This document shows positions 1 through 6,633 of a DNA stretch of 8,336 bases, piece after piece; within the stretch, counting starts at the first letter, position 1, and the number at the start of each line of letters is the position of its first letter. The position numbers and the translations under genes were made by a program. The stretch covers positions 1-8,336 of the forward strand of contig BNVG01000089.1 in the NCBI GenBank assembly GCA_025997935.1. Reading direction: 5' to 3'. Under the pieces are notes generated by a model. That model did not search any database. It saw only the letters and a list, made by a program, of their open reading frames with translations, and had not been told where the DNA came from. The stretch comes from Synergistales bacterium (GTDB taxonomy: Bacteria > Synergistota > Synergistia > Synergistales > Aminobacteriaceae).

Positions 1-36
1 TGGAAAAAGTAAACAATTGGTCAATAATTTTTTCCA
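1..36. other. AT-rich imperfect inverted repeat upstream of the response regulator
   Basis: TGGAAAAA at 1-8 is the exact reverse complement of TTTTTCCA at 29-36, with a 20-nt AT-rich loop. The repeat begins at the window edge, so the left arm may be longer. It could be the terminator of an upstream gene read into a T-rich arm, or part of the regulator's promoter region. I could not pick a convincing -35/-10 pair in the 70 bases before the gene. Confidence 0.25.
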
Positions 37-70
37 TTATTTCAGTTTTCCGACTCAGGAGGTGGCCTGA

Positions 71-784
71 ATGTCTCAAAGGGTGTTGATAATAGAAGAC
101 GATTTGTCCTTGGCGGAGATAGAACGAGATTTTTTGGAGATAGACGGCTTTGAAACCTGCATAGCGGGCGACGGCAAAACGGGGCTCGAAAAAGCTCGGA
201 GCGGCGTTTATGATTTGATACTGCTCGATCTGATGCTTCCCGGTTTGGACGGATTATCTCTTTGCAAGCTAATCCGAAACGATACAAATATACCGATACT
301 TATGGTCTCGGCGAAACGAGAGGACGCCGACAAGATTCGCGGGCTCGGGCTCGGCGCCGACGACTATATAACAAAGCCGTTTTCCCCATCCGAGCTTGTG
401 GCGAGGGTGAAAGCAAACCTCGCGCAGTACAAACGGATGAATAACGCTCCTCCGGCAGCCGAAACGCCGGCGTTCACATCTAAAGATGAGATAAAGATAG
501 GCGAGATAACGGTCAACAAGGCAAGCCGCCGGGTTTTCGCAAGAGGTTTGGAGGTCAGCTGCACAAACAAGGAATATGAACTCCTGCTGTTCCTAATGTC
601 CAACCCGGACAGAGTTTTTAGTAAGGAACTCCTTTACGATCATATATGGGGAGAGGACGCCTATGGCGACATCAAAACCGTGCTTGTGCATATAAATCGG
701 CTGCGTGAAAAAATAGAGGCCGACCCTTCCAATCCATTGTATATAAAGACGGTGCGGGGAGCCGGTTATCGTTTTTCGGGGTAG
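71..784 (+). CDS. OmpR/PhoB-family DNA-binding response regulator
   Basis: This is a two-component response regulator that should be phosphorylated by a sensor kinase and then bind promoter DNA in the cytoplasm. The receiver domain spans about residues 4-118: acidic pair D10-D11, phospho-acceptor D53 in the LLDLMLPGLDG context, S80 at the conserved Thr/Ser switch position, and K102 in TKPF. A linker of about 20 residues leads to a winged-helix effector at about 140-237, with the family-typical segments TNKEYELLLFL, VHINRLREKIE and the terminal YIKTVRGAGYRF. Length 237 is normal for the family. The ATG has a strong AGGAGG at 57-62, 8 nt away. No histidine kinase follows, since the next gene is convergent and unrelated; the kinase may lie upstream of the window or elsewhere. 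The family is certain; which OmpR subgroup and which signal cannot be told. The adaptor/RND operon downstream is a plausible target by proximity only. Confidence 0.95.
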   Translation: MSQRVLIIEDDLSLAEIERDFLEIDGFETCIAGDGKTGLEKARSGVYDLILLDLMLPGLDGLSLCKLIRNDTNIPILMVSAKREDADKIRGLGLGADDYITKPFSPSELVARVKANLAQYKRMNNAPPAAETPAFTSKDEIKIGEITVNKASRRVFARGLEVSCTNKEYELLLFLMSNPDRVFSKELLYDHIWGEDAYGDIKTVLVHINRLREKIEADPSNPLYIKTVRGAGYRFSG

Positions 785-795
785 CTATTCACACA

Positions 796-880
796 TAGTC
801 GTCCCTGAAAAAGTCTCAAGCGGGGCGAGCCGGTATATGTTTGTTATTATCTACATTTTAGCCTTTTTCAGGGTCGACTA
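796..880. terminator. 18-bp imperfect inverted repeat between convergent genes (bidirectional terminator or MITE-like repeat)
   Basis: TAGTCGTCCCTGAAAAAG at 796-813 pairs with CTTTTTCAGGGTCGACTA at 863-880, 17 of 18 positions matching (T-T mismatch at 802/874), around a 49-nt loop. The left arm starts 11 nt after the regulator stop and the right arm ends 2 nt before the stop of the opposing gene, so it fills the convergent gap, as a shared terminator would. Against a standard intrinsic terminator: the loop is long, the stem is not notably GC-rich and no T tract follows either arm. The TA at both outer ends and the 85-bp size would also suit a small non-autonomous transposable repeat. Terminator is the default call; the role is unproven. 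Confidence 0.45.
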
Positions 881-882
881 AC

Positions 883-1857
883 TTAGTTCCGTAACCTTTC
901 AATTTCTTCGCGCGGAAGAGTCGTGTATTGAGCTACTTTTTCTACCGGCAGCCCATCGTTCAACAAGTTTCGGGCAACTTCGACTTGCCCTTCAAGGCGT
1001 CCTTTTTCAATACCCTGTTTTACACCTCTTGCCGTATAAACCTCTTCAAAAATTGATACGTACATAGCCTTCTTCCCCTCCTCCAATGACGCCGCAAGTG
1101 TTTCTACATAATCAAATATTTGCTCTCGATAGTCTTTGCTCGCAAGTTTCATAAGATAGTCTATAACCAATAATACCAAGCGTTTATCTTCTCTATCCCA
1201 TCCACGTTCTAACCACAGCTTCGATATATCGCGTAAGTACCGGAACTTTTTACTTTCGTCGTCTTCACTCAACAGCTTGCACTTTGCCGCATACAAAACT
1301 AACCCGACTCGGTTGTCCTCTGATAGAAATATAGAGTTCTCCAAGCCTGAAACAACCACATTCACATATTTATAGAGCGATTCAACCCCGAAACGCTCTG
1401 AGTGATAAAACGTCTTCTCACCCTTTGGCCTACTATCTGTTATAACAGCTATACCAACAGGTTCAATTTGATGTTTGAGGTAAATCAACGACTTGTACCG
1501 ATACATTCGAGTAGGCAAGTCACCCTCGCCTCCTCTGCCTTGCACCTCAATATGACAAAGGATTAGTTCATCTTCTCCGTTTTTGAGTTTAATTTGAACC
1601 AGTAAATCCGTTCGGTTCGCTCCGCCTCCCAGATCAAAAGTCACTTTTTGAAGTTCTTGCTCCAAAAACTCAGGCTTTTGACTTCTGTCCGCCGCTTCAT
1701 AAAGCTCGGGTAGGAATATCTTCAAGGCATCCCAGAAAAAGCGATGGATGACGATTTTCCATAAATTGTCACTATCTAAGCGCTCAGAATGTTGGAGGCT
1801 ATCGTCTTCAGTTTTCTCGCTAATTTTTGTTTTGCTCCCTTTGTTGACGATAGCCAT
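883..1857 (-). CDS. Rpn-family PD-(D/E)XK nuclease / putative transposase
   Basis: This looks like a member of the recombination-promoting nuclease (Rpn, formerly 'PD-(D/E)XK transposase') group, which includes E. coli RpnA-type DNA endonucleases linked to RecA-independent recombination. After a polar N-terminus, residues 31-55 give the typical opening (WKIVIHRFFWDALKIFLPEL). The nuclease core follows: D84 in RTDLLVQIK, then E104-V-Q106 in CHIEVQG, the D...ExQ form common in this family, then MYRYKSLIYLKH. The C-terminus (about 278-324) has Gly-spaced helical repeats (GVKQGIEKGRLEGQ) and a short helix-turn-helix-like tail ending EEIERLRN, also typical. At 324 residues it is near full length and appears intact. 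It is AT-richer than the pump genes, in line with a mobile or recently acquired gene. The ATG at 1857 follows a G-run on the minus strand (about 1866-1871) as a possible, rather distant SD. It is convergent with the response regulator and divergent from the pump operon. Cellular role unknown. Confidence 0.85.
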   Translation of the reverse strand: MAIVNKGSKTKISEKTEDDSLQHSERLDSDNLWKIVIHRFFWDALKIFLPELYEAADRSQKPEFLEQELQKVTFDLGGGANRTDLLVQIKLKNGEDELILCHIEVQGRGGEGDLPTRMYRYKSLIYLKHQIEPVGIAVITDSRPKGEKTFYHSERFGVESLYKYVNVVVSGLENSIFLSEDNRVGLVLYAAKCKLLSEDDESKKFRYLRDISKLWLERGWDREDKRLVLLVIDYLMKLASKDYREQIFDYVETLAASLEEGKKAMYVSIFEEVYTARGVKQGIEKGRLEGQVEVARNLLNDGLPVEKVAQYTTLPREEIERLRN

Positions 1858-2063
1858 CTAAATCCGTCCCCCCACGTTTGCCATCCTGTAAGCCATTATG
1901 AACGAATCGCTTACCTAAGTTTCTAAAAAAGGTTTCAAAGGCTCATAAAATTTACGCCCTATAAACATTTAACGCAATCTATCTGTTTTCCTCGATAACA
2001 CGCGATGGATAATAGGTTGCTACTCGCAGGAATTATAGCCGACGCTTGATTTTATTACAAGAG

Positions 2064-2089
2064 ATAGAGCCAACACCGTGGCTGTCTAT
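2064..2089. other. Bulged hairpin in the intergenic region
   Basis: ATAG at 2064-2067 pairs with CTAT at 2086-2089 and AGCCA at 2068-2072 pairs with TGGCT at 2079-2083. The loop is ACACCG and GT (2084-2085) is a bulge. No T tract follows. It could be a leader or small-RNA structure, or chance. Confidence 0.25.
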
Positions 2090-2126
2090 TCCTAAGGAGA
2101 ATCCGTATATAGAACACAATGCGAAG

Positions 2127-2200
2127 TTTACCAAAATTTAACCTTTATTTACCCCTCAATTTATCGCCGCTTACCTTTCAATTTACTCTCCCTTGTTACC
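2127..2200 (+). promoter_or_regulatory. Phased TTTACC-like direct-repeat array upstream of the efflux operon
   Basis: Hexamers resembling TTTACC recur at 2127 (TTTACC), 2137 (TTTAAC, then C), 2148 (TTTACC), 2160 (TTTATC), 2170 (CTTACC), 2182 (TTTACT) and 2195 (GTTACC). The steps are 10, 11, 12, 10, 12 and 13 bp, close to one helical turn. Within it, a longer imperfect repeat of 15 nt (TTACC-N4-AATTTA) occurs at 2149 and 2171. OmpR/PhoB-type regulators bind tandem direct repeats with about 11-bp periodicity (the PhoP and Pho boxes are known examples), and one such regulator is encoded at 71-784. The array ends 64 bases before the adaptor start. The repeats are seen directly; the operator function is inference, and the stretch is AT-rich so some matches may be chance. 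Confidence 0.4.
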
Positions 2201-2246
2201 ATGCGTTTGTATAAAACACAGGAGACCTGTGGTTTGCTAATTCGAC

Positions 2247-2258
2247 GAAGGGGGAAGG
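2247..2258 (+). promoter_or_regulatory. Ribosome binding site that fixes the adaptor start at 2264
   Basis: A purine-rich run, GAAGGGGGAAGG, ends 5 nt before the ATG at 2264. The earlier in-frame ATG at 2201 is preceded by pyrimidine-rich sequence with no Shine-Dalgarno, and it lies at the edge of the probable promoter region. Confidence 0.6.
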
Positions 2259-2263
2259 TCGAC

Positions 2264-3391
2264 ATGTATAAAAGCGTACTTGGCAAGTTGAACAAAATAG
2301 GGGTGCTTTTCTGGTTAGCGGCGATAGGGGTGGGCGCGCTTGTTTTGACGTTCGAGGTTCAGGCGAAGCTGAAGGAGGCCGCGGCAAACGTGGCGTCTTT
2401 GGCCCGGGCGGAGGAAACGCGTCGTCCGGTGAGCCTCATTACGGCGACGCCGACGACTTGGGAGTCCTGGAGAAGCTACTACGGGCAAGCCAAGGCCGCG
2501 CATACGCAGGACGTGACCTCCTACGTGCGCGAGGTCGTCCAGACCGTACACGTGGAGGTGGGAGACATTGTTAAGGCGGGAGATACGGTCATATCCCTGC
2601 GGAAGATGGATTATGCCGCCAACGCGACGGCCAGCCGGGCGGGACGCCAGGAAGCCAAGCTGAACTACAACCGGCTTTTGGAGCTCAGCAAAAAAGGCGG
2701 AGTGGCCCAATCGGAGGTAGACAAGGCATATGCCGTAATGAAATCGTTGGAGGCCAGCGATCAATCCTCTCGCTCCGCGCTTCAGAGGGTGGAGCTGAAG
2801 GCCGAAATCAGCGGCGTCGTCACGGAGCGCAACGTAGAACCCGGCGAGGTCGCGGAGGTCGGAAAGTCTCTCATTTCTATCGTAGACCCCTCCGATATGG
2901 AAGCCCAATTGATGGTTTCCAAAAAGGACATACACAACATCGACAAAGAGACTCCGGTGGAGTTGCTGATGGACGAAGTCGCCGGCAAAGGATGGGTCAA
3001 GCGGCTAAGCCCCAAGGCTCAGTCGGGTTCTGGGCTGTATCCCGTCGTCGTCGGACTGTCAGCCGACAGCCGTATCTTGCCCGGCGCTTACTTAGAGGGG
3101 CGCTTTCTCGTCGAGAAGAAGAGCGGGGTCATAGTCATTCCGTCGGATAGCGTCATGTACCGAAGAGACAAGCAATTTGTCTATGTCGCCCAAAGCGGCG
3201 CCGATGGGGACAGAGCCGGTTTGGTCGAAATTCGTACGGGTGAGGGGAGAAACGGGCGAGTCATCGTCACCGAGGGGCTCAAGGCGGGCGACCAAGTTGT
3301 CGTCGGCGGCAACAGAACGCTTTTTGACGGCGCTCTCATCTCGAAGAAGACGGAAGACATCACTGAAGACATCAACGTCAGGAGGCCGTAA
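2264..3391 (+). CDS. RND efflux periplasmic adaptor (HlyD/AcrA-type membrane fusion protein)
   Basis: This is the adaptor that should link the inner-membrane permease encoded next to an outer-membrane channel. Counting from the ATG at 2264 (375 residues), one N-terminal membrane segment lies at about 12-30 and has no lipobox cysteine, so it is an uncleaved anchor or signal rather than an AcrA-style lipoprotein. The two halves of the lipoyl domain are at about 82-112 (VREVVQTVHVEVGDIVKAGD) and 176-208 (LKAEISGVVTERNVEPGE). A short helical hairpin of about 60 residues lies between them, rich in Ala, Glu, Lys and Ser. A beta-barrel (about 210-285) and a membrane-proximal domain (about 286-360, with VIPSDSVMYR and VTEGLKAGDQVVVGG) follow. 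The order and length are standard for the family. An upstream in-frame ATG at 2201 would add 21 residues that spoil the signal-anchor start, so 2264 is preferred. It forms an operon with the permease, 2 nt apart. The substrate is unknown. Confidence 0.93.
   Translation: MYKSVLGKLNKIGVLFWLAAIGVGALVLTFEVQAKLKEAAANVASLARAEETRRPVSLITATPTTWESWRSYYGQAKAAHTQDVTSYVREVVQTVHVEVGDIVKAGDTVISLRKMDYAANATASRAGRQEAKLNYNRLLELSKKGGVAQSEVDKAYAVMKSLEASDQSSRSALQRVELKAEISGVVTERNVEPGEVAEVGKSLISIVDPSDMEAQLMVSKKDIHNIDKETPVELLMDEVAGKGWVKRLSPKAQSGSGLYPVVVGLSADSRILPGAYLEGRFLVEKKSGVIVIPSDSVMYRRDKQFVYVAQSGADGDRAGLVEIRTGEGRNGRVIVTEGLKAGDQVVVGGNRTLFDGALISKKTEDITEDINVRRP
3380..3385 (+). promoter_or_regulatory. Ribosome binding site of the permease inside the adaptor gene
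   Basis: AGGAGG lies within the last codons of the adaptor gene, 8 nt before the permease ATG at 3394. The adaptor stop (3389-3391) falls between this site and the new start, so the two genes are very probably translationally coupled. Confidence 0.8.
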
Positions 3392-3393
3392 CA

Positions 3394-6300
3394 ATGGGAG
3401 GATTTATACGCTTTTGTATCCATAGACCTGTCTTCACCTGGTGCGGCGTGGTTATTTTTGTGATTTTGGGGTTGTTCAGCTATACGACCTTGGGAGTGAC
3501 GCTCTTCCCCGAAGTGGAACTGCCCGTTGTGCTGGTTCAGACGAAATACGCGGGGGTCAGCCCCAACGAGATAGAGCAGTTGGTCTCAAAACCCATAGAG
3601 GACGCGTTGGCCGACTTAGAAAATCTCAAGAGCCTCACCAGCTATTCCCAGGACGGCGTCTCCATAGTGGCCGTCGAGATGCGGACGGGTTCTGACCCTG
3701 ACATAGCGTTAGTCAATATCAACAACAAAGTAAAAGCGGCGCGACAGGCCCTGCCGGACGACGTTGAGGAGCCAGTTTGCACGAAGGTAGACATCAACGC
3801 CGAGTCGTTTTTGACCGTCTCCTTCACCTCGACCCTGCCGGAGAAAGACGCGAAGCAATACATTGAGGACAGAATAAAACCCATTGTAGCCCGTGTCGAA
3901 GGGGTGGGGCAAGTACAGGTTTTGGGCGGCATGACCCGTGAAATTCAGATTATTCTGGATCCCGTGGCCCTATCCGACTACAACGTGACGTACCAGAAAA
4001 TCTGCGCTGTAGTGGCGGCGAACAACATCACGAACCCCTCGGGCTACATTACGCAAAAACGTGACGAAATTTCCCTGCGTTTAGTCGGGGAATTTAACGA
4101 GGTGGAACAACTCGAAAACATCATAATCCCAACCGCGTCGGGACAACCCATACCGCTTTCGCTCTTAGGGCGGGTGGTGGACGGTTCAGAACCAGTGCGC
4201 GCCATCGCCCGGGTCAACGGGGAACCGGTCATTCAGATGCAAATAAGCCCCCGCGCCAATGCCGATGTCGTGGCCGCCGGCAGGGAAGTCAAAAAAGGCT
4301 TGGAAGCGGCTCTGAAAAATCTTCCCGAGTTCAAAGCTACTTACACTGACGACGACACGCCGTTCATTGAGGTCTCGGTCAAGAACGTCATCCGAGACAC
4401 GGCCATCGGCGTCATTCTGACGTGCCTCGTCATCTACTTGTTTCTTGGACGCCTATCGGCCACGCTCATCGTCGCCGTCTCTATGCCTGTGGCGTTCATG
4501 GGAACGTTCGTGCCCATGCAGGCTCTCGGCTACACGCTGAACCTCATGAGCACGCTGGGGCTGGCGCTCTCTATGGGTACGTTAGTCATGAACGCGATTT
4601 TGATAATCCAGAACATCTATCGCTACCGCGACTTGGGCTACGAGCCTTTTGAGGCCGCCGAAAAGGGCGCGAGGGAAATTTCCGTCTCCGTTCTGGCCGG
4701 GGTTCTGACCAACCTTGGGGTTTTTTTGCCCGTGGCCCTGATACACGGAGTGGCGGGGCAGTTCTTGGCTCCTTACGCCGTCACAATCCTCTACGCGACG
4801 CTTCTATCCCTGTGGGTTACCATGTCCGTGACGCCCTGCATGGCGGCGCGCATAACATCGGGTAGCGAAATATCCCTCGTGAGCCGCGTTCTGACCGGCT
4901 GGTGGAACTGGCTCTACGAGAGTTTTAAGAACCTGTTCATGTTTTTTCTCCGCCGCTCCACGCGGCATCCTGTTGTCACCATGCTTATTTTCATGGGATT
5001 GACGTATGGGGCGCTGACGCTGGGTGGGCTTATCGGCACAGAGTCCATTCCAGTTGTCGATGACGGGAAGATCAGAATAAAGCTGACGCTCGGCAACAGC
5101 TCCTCTATTGAGGAAACCGAGAAAAAAGTCCAAATGTTGGAAGCGTTCATCGATACGCTGCCGGAACGGCGGGAGTACATTCGCGACGTCGTCTCGACGT
5201 TGGGGGCCAACGCGCGTAGCAGTTCCGTCAACCGGGCGTCCGTCCGCGTTTACTTGGCAGACAGCCCACGTCGTCCCTCGACCCGGGACGTGGCGGATAA
5301 AATTCGTTCCTTCTTGGCTACGCTTGAGGGTGTGGAATACGTCGTCAACGACACTCGCAGCGGCGGCTTCGGCGGCGACCCCATCGAGATGCGTATCAAG
5401 GGCGAGAACATGGATGTTCTCTACTCGATAGCGGAGGAGATTCGAGCTAAGGGGAGCGCGATTCCCGGTGTGCGCGACTTGATTATTGAGACGGAGATGG
5501 GGAAGCCCGAGCTTCAGATTGTCCCCATCCGCTGGCGTCTTGCGCCCTTGGGCCTGAACCTTTCAGACCTCGCCAGCGTCGTGGGGGGCTACCTTATTGG
5601 CAACGAGTCCGGAAAATTTCGCCGCGATGGATTTGAGTACGACATCAAAGCCCGACTTGACCGCAAAAAGGCGGGCGACATCTACACGGTGGCGGAGCTG
5701 CCCATAATGACTAACTATGGATTAGTGCCGCTCGAGGAAATGGCGGACGTGGTCTGGGGGGACGCGCCGACGGAGATTCGCCGCGTCGGCCGCGAGCGCG
5801 CGGTGGTCGTCACGGGCAACGTTCGCTACATCACGGCCGGCGAGGGCAACGAAAAGATGAGACAACTCCTTTCCACGTTAACCCTGCCCGATGGTTACTC
5901 CGTCAGCTTAGGCGGCGAGGAAGAAGAGATGGCGGAGGAGTTCGCGGAGCTATTTCGCGCCATTGGCATCGCCATCCTGATAACCTACATCGTTGTGGCG
6001 GCCATCATGGAATCCTGGGCTTACGCCTTTATTATTTTGCTGACGGTTCCGATGGCTCTGATTGGGGTCGTCCCCGCCATGCTGGTCACGGGAACGTCCA
6101 TATCCATCTTCGCGCTCATAGGCGTCATCATGCTTATAGGTATGGTAGTCAACAATGCTATCGTCGTCGTAGACTACGCCGAGACCCTGCGGCGCGACGA
6201 AAACGTACACCCTTACCAAGCTATAGAGCAGGCCTCTGAGGTGCGTTTCAAAGCCTTGGTCATGGCCATAACGACCTCGGTGGTGTCCATGCTTCCCTTA

Positions 6301-6450
6301 GCGATGTCCACCGGCGGCGCTTCGGCGATGCGCTCTCCCATAGCTGTCGTCGCCATCGGCGGCCTGTGCGCCGGAGGATTTCTGGCCCTCTTGACCATTC
6401 CCGCAGCTTACAAAATCTACTGGAGCGTCCGCCTTTGTCTAAGCCGTTAG
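3394..6450 (+). CDS. RND-superfamily efflux permease (HAE1/AcrB-like) with altered proton-relay positions
   Basis: This is the inner-membrane pump of a tripartite exporter, 1018 residues, the usual AcrB-family size. The N-terminus (FIRFCIHRPVFTWCGVVI) and TLGVTLFPEVELPVV are classic. Twelve membrane helices fit the two-fold RND plan: TM1 about 13-32; TM2-TM6 about 335-485; TM7 about 527-548; TM8-TM12 about 856-1006. Two large periplasmic loops lie between (about 33-334 and 549-855). Odd point: in TM4 the normal V-D-D-A-I-V-V-x-E-N motif reads V398-M399-N400-A-I-L-I-I-Q406-N, so both relay Asp positions and the following Glu are non-acidic. In TM10 the segment is GMVVNNAIVVVDYAETL, with N920 where AcrB has Lys940; Asn there is shared by many related RND pumps, and D927 remains. 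The rest of the fold appears intact, with no frameshift. The coupling mechanism and substrate are therefore uncertain. No TolC-like gene follows. Confidence 0.95.
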   Translation: MGGFIRFCIHRPVFTWCGVVIFVILGLFSYTTLGVTLFPEVELPVVLVQTKYAGVSPNEIEQLVSKPIEDALADLENLKSLTSYSQDGVSIVAVEMRTGSDPDIALVNINNKVKAARQALPDDVEEPVCTKVDINAESFLTVSFTSTLPEKDAKQYIEDRIKPIVARVEGVGQVQVLGGMTREIQIILDPVALSDYNVTYQKICAVVAANNITNPSGYITQKRDEISLRLVGEFNEVEQLENIIIPTASGQPIPLSLLGRVVDGSEPVRAIARVNGEPVIQMQISPRANADVVAAGREVKKGLEAALKNLPEFKATYTDDDTPFIEVSVKNVIRDTAIGVILTCLVIYLFLGRLSATLIVAVSMPVAFMGTFVPMQALGYTLNLMSTLGLALSMGTLVMNAILIIQNIYRYRDLGYEPFEAAEKGAREISVSVLAGVLTNLGVFLPVALIHGVAGQFLAPYAVTILYATLLSLWVTMSVTPCMAARITSGSEISLVSRVLTGWWNWLYESFKNLFMFFLRRSTRHPVVTMLIFMGLTYGALTLGGLIGTESIPVVDDGKIRIKLTLGNSSSIEETEKKVQMLEAFIDTLPERREYIRDVVSTLGANARSSSVNRASVRVYLADSPRRPSTRDVADKIRSFLATLEGVEYVVNDTRSGGFGGDPIEMRIKGENMDVLYSIAEEIRAKGSAIPGVRDLIIETEMGKPELQIVPIRWRLAPLGLNLSDLASVVGGYLIGNESGKFRRDGFEYDIKARLDRKKAGDIYTVAELPIMTNYGLVPLEEMADVVWGDAPTEIRRVGRERAVVVTGNVRYITAGEGNEKMRQLLSTLTLPDGYSVSLGGEEEEMAEEFAELFRAIGIAILITYIVVAAIMESWAYAFIILLTVPMALIGVVPAMLVTGTSISIFALIGVIMLIGMVVNNAIVVVDYAETLRRDENVHPYQAIEQASEVRFKALVMAITTSVVSMLPLAMSTGGASAMRSPIAVVAIGGLCAGGFLALLTIPAAYKIYWSVRLCLSR

Positions 6451-6633
6451 TCACACAGACCCGTCAATTCCGTGTTGGACAGGCCGAGCAACAGCTTCGG
6501 CGTCCCGGTCGCCTTCGCTCGGAATCTTTGAACGCACGGAGCGGGCATTTTGGGGTAGAATGAGATAAAAAGCCAACGTGACTCAGCGATAAAAGGCATA
6601 GATAAATTAGAATTTATCGGAATGGGGAGAATT
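6451..6633. other. Spacer with sharp composition change between the pump operon and the acyltransferase
   Basis: About 6455-6560 is GC-rich like the pump genes; from about 6560 the sequence turns AT-rich. No clear intrinsic terminator is seen after the pump: GCCGA/TCGGC around 6483-6501 can form only a short hairpin without a T tract. GATAAA-type hexamers occur at 6564, 6588 and 6601, and TAGAAT at 6556-6561 could be a -10 element but lacks a matching -35. The minus strand is open across the GC-rich part, discussed as a finding, but I do not call a gene there. Confidence 0.4.
6601..6618. promoter_or_regulatory. Perfect AT-rich palindrome just upstream of the acyltransferase
   Basis: GATAAATT (6601-6608), spacer AG, AATTTATC (6611-6618): an 8-bp perfect dyad ending 15 nt before the preferred ATG at 6634. 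The same GATAAA core appears as direct repeats at 6564-6569 and 6588-6593. The position suits an operator for a dimeric repressor, or a hairpin in the leader that affects the ribosome site at 6624-6629. Function is inferred only. Confidence 0.35.

Larger units (their letters stand above)
1858..2263. other. Long non-coding region between divergent genes
   Basis: About 400 bases with no convincing gene. It must hold the promoter of the minus-strand nuclease gene at its left and that of the efflux operon at its right. It contains the hairpin at 2064-2089, the TTTACC array at 2127-2200 and a TATAAA at 2210-2215, which could be a -10 element although no good -35 lies 16-18 bp upstream. An AAGGAG at 2094-2099 looks like a Shine-Dalgarno, but no ATG, GTG or TTG follows at usable distance before stops. 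If TATAAA is the -10, transcription would start inside the first possible adaptor start codon region, which supports the later ATG at 2264. Confidence 0.5.

Noticed and set aside
2091..2140. Small gene after AAGGAG at 2094
   Set aside because: No usable start codon follows before a stop, so the motif is probably accidental.
2201..2263. Upstream ATG as start of the adaptor
   Set aside because: No Shine-Dalgarno, it overlaps the repeat array and the TATAAA, and it would place 21 polar residues before the membrane segment.
2315..2935. 206-residue open frame on the minus strand inside the adaptor gene
   Set aside because: Shadow of a strongly supported adaptor gene; Arg/His/Gly-rich translation without recognisable domain, and no ribosome site.
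6460..6471. CCCGTCAATTCC resembles a conserved 16S rRNA segment
   Set aside because: Only about a dozen bases match and nothing around it looks like rRNA; chance match.
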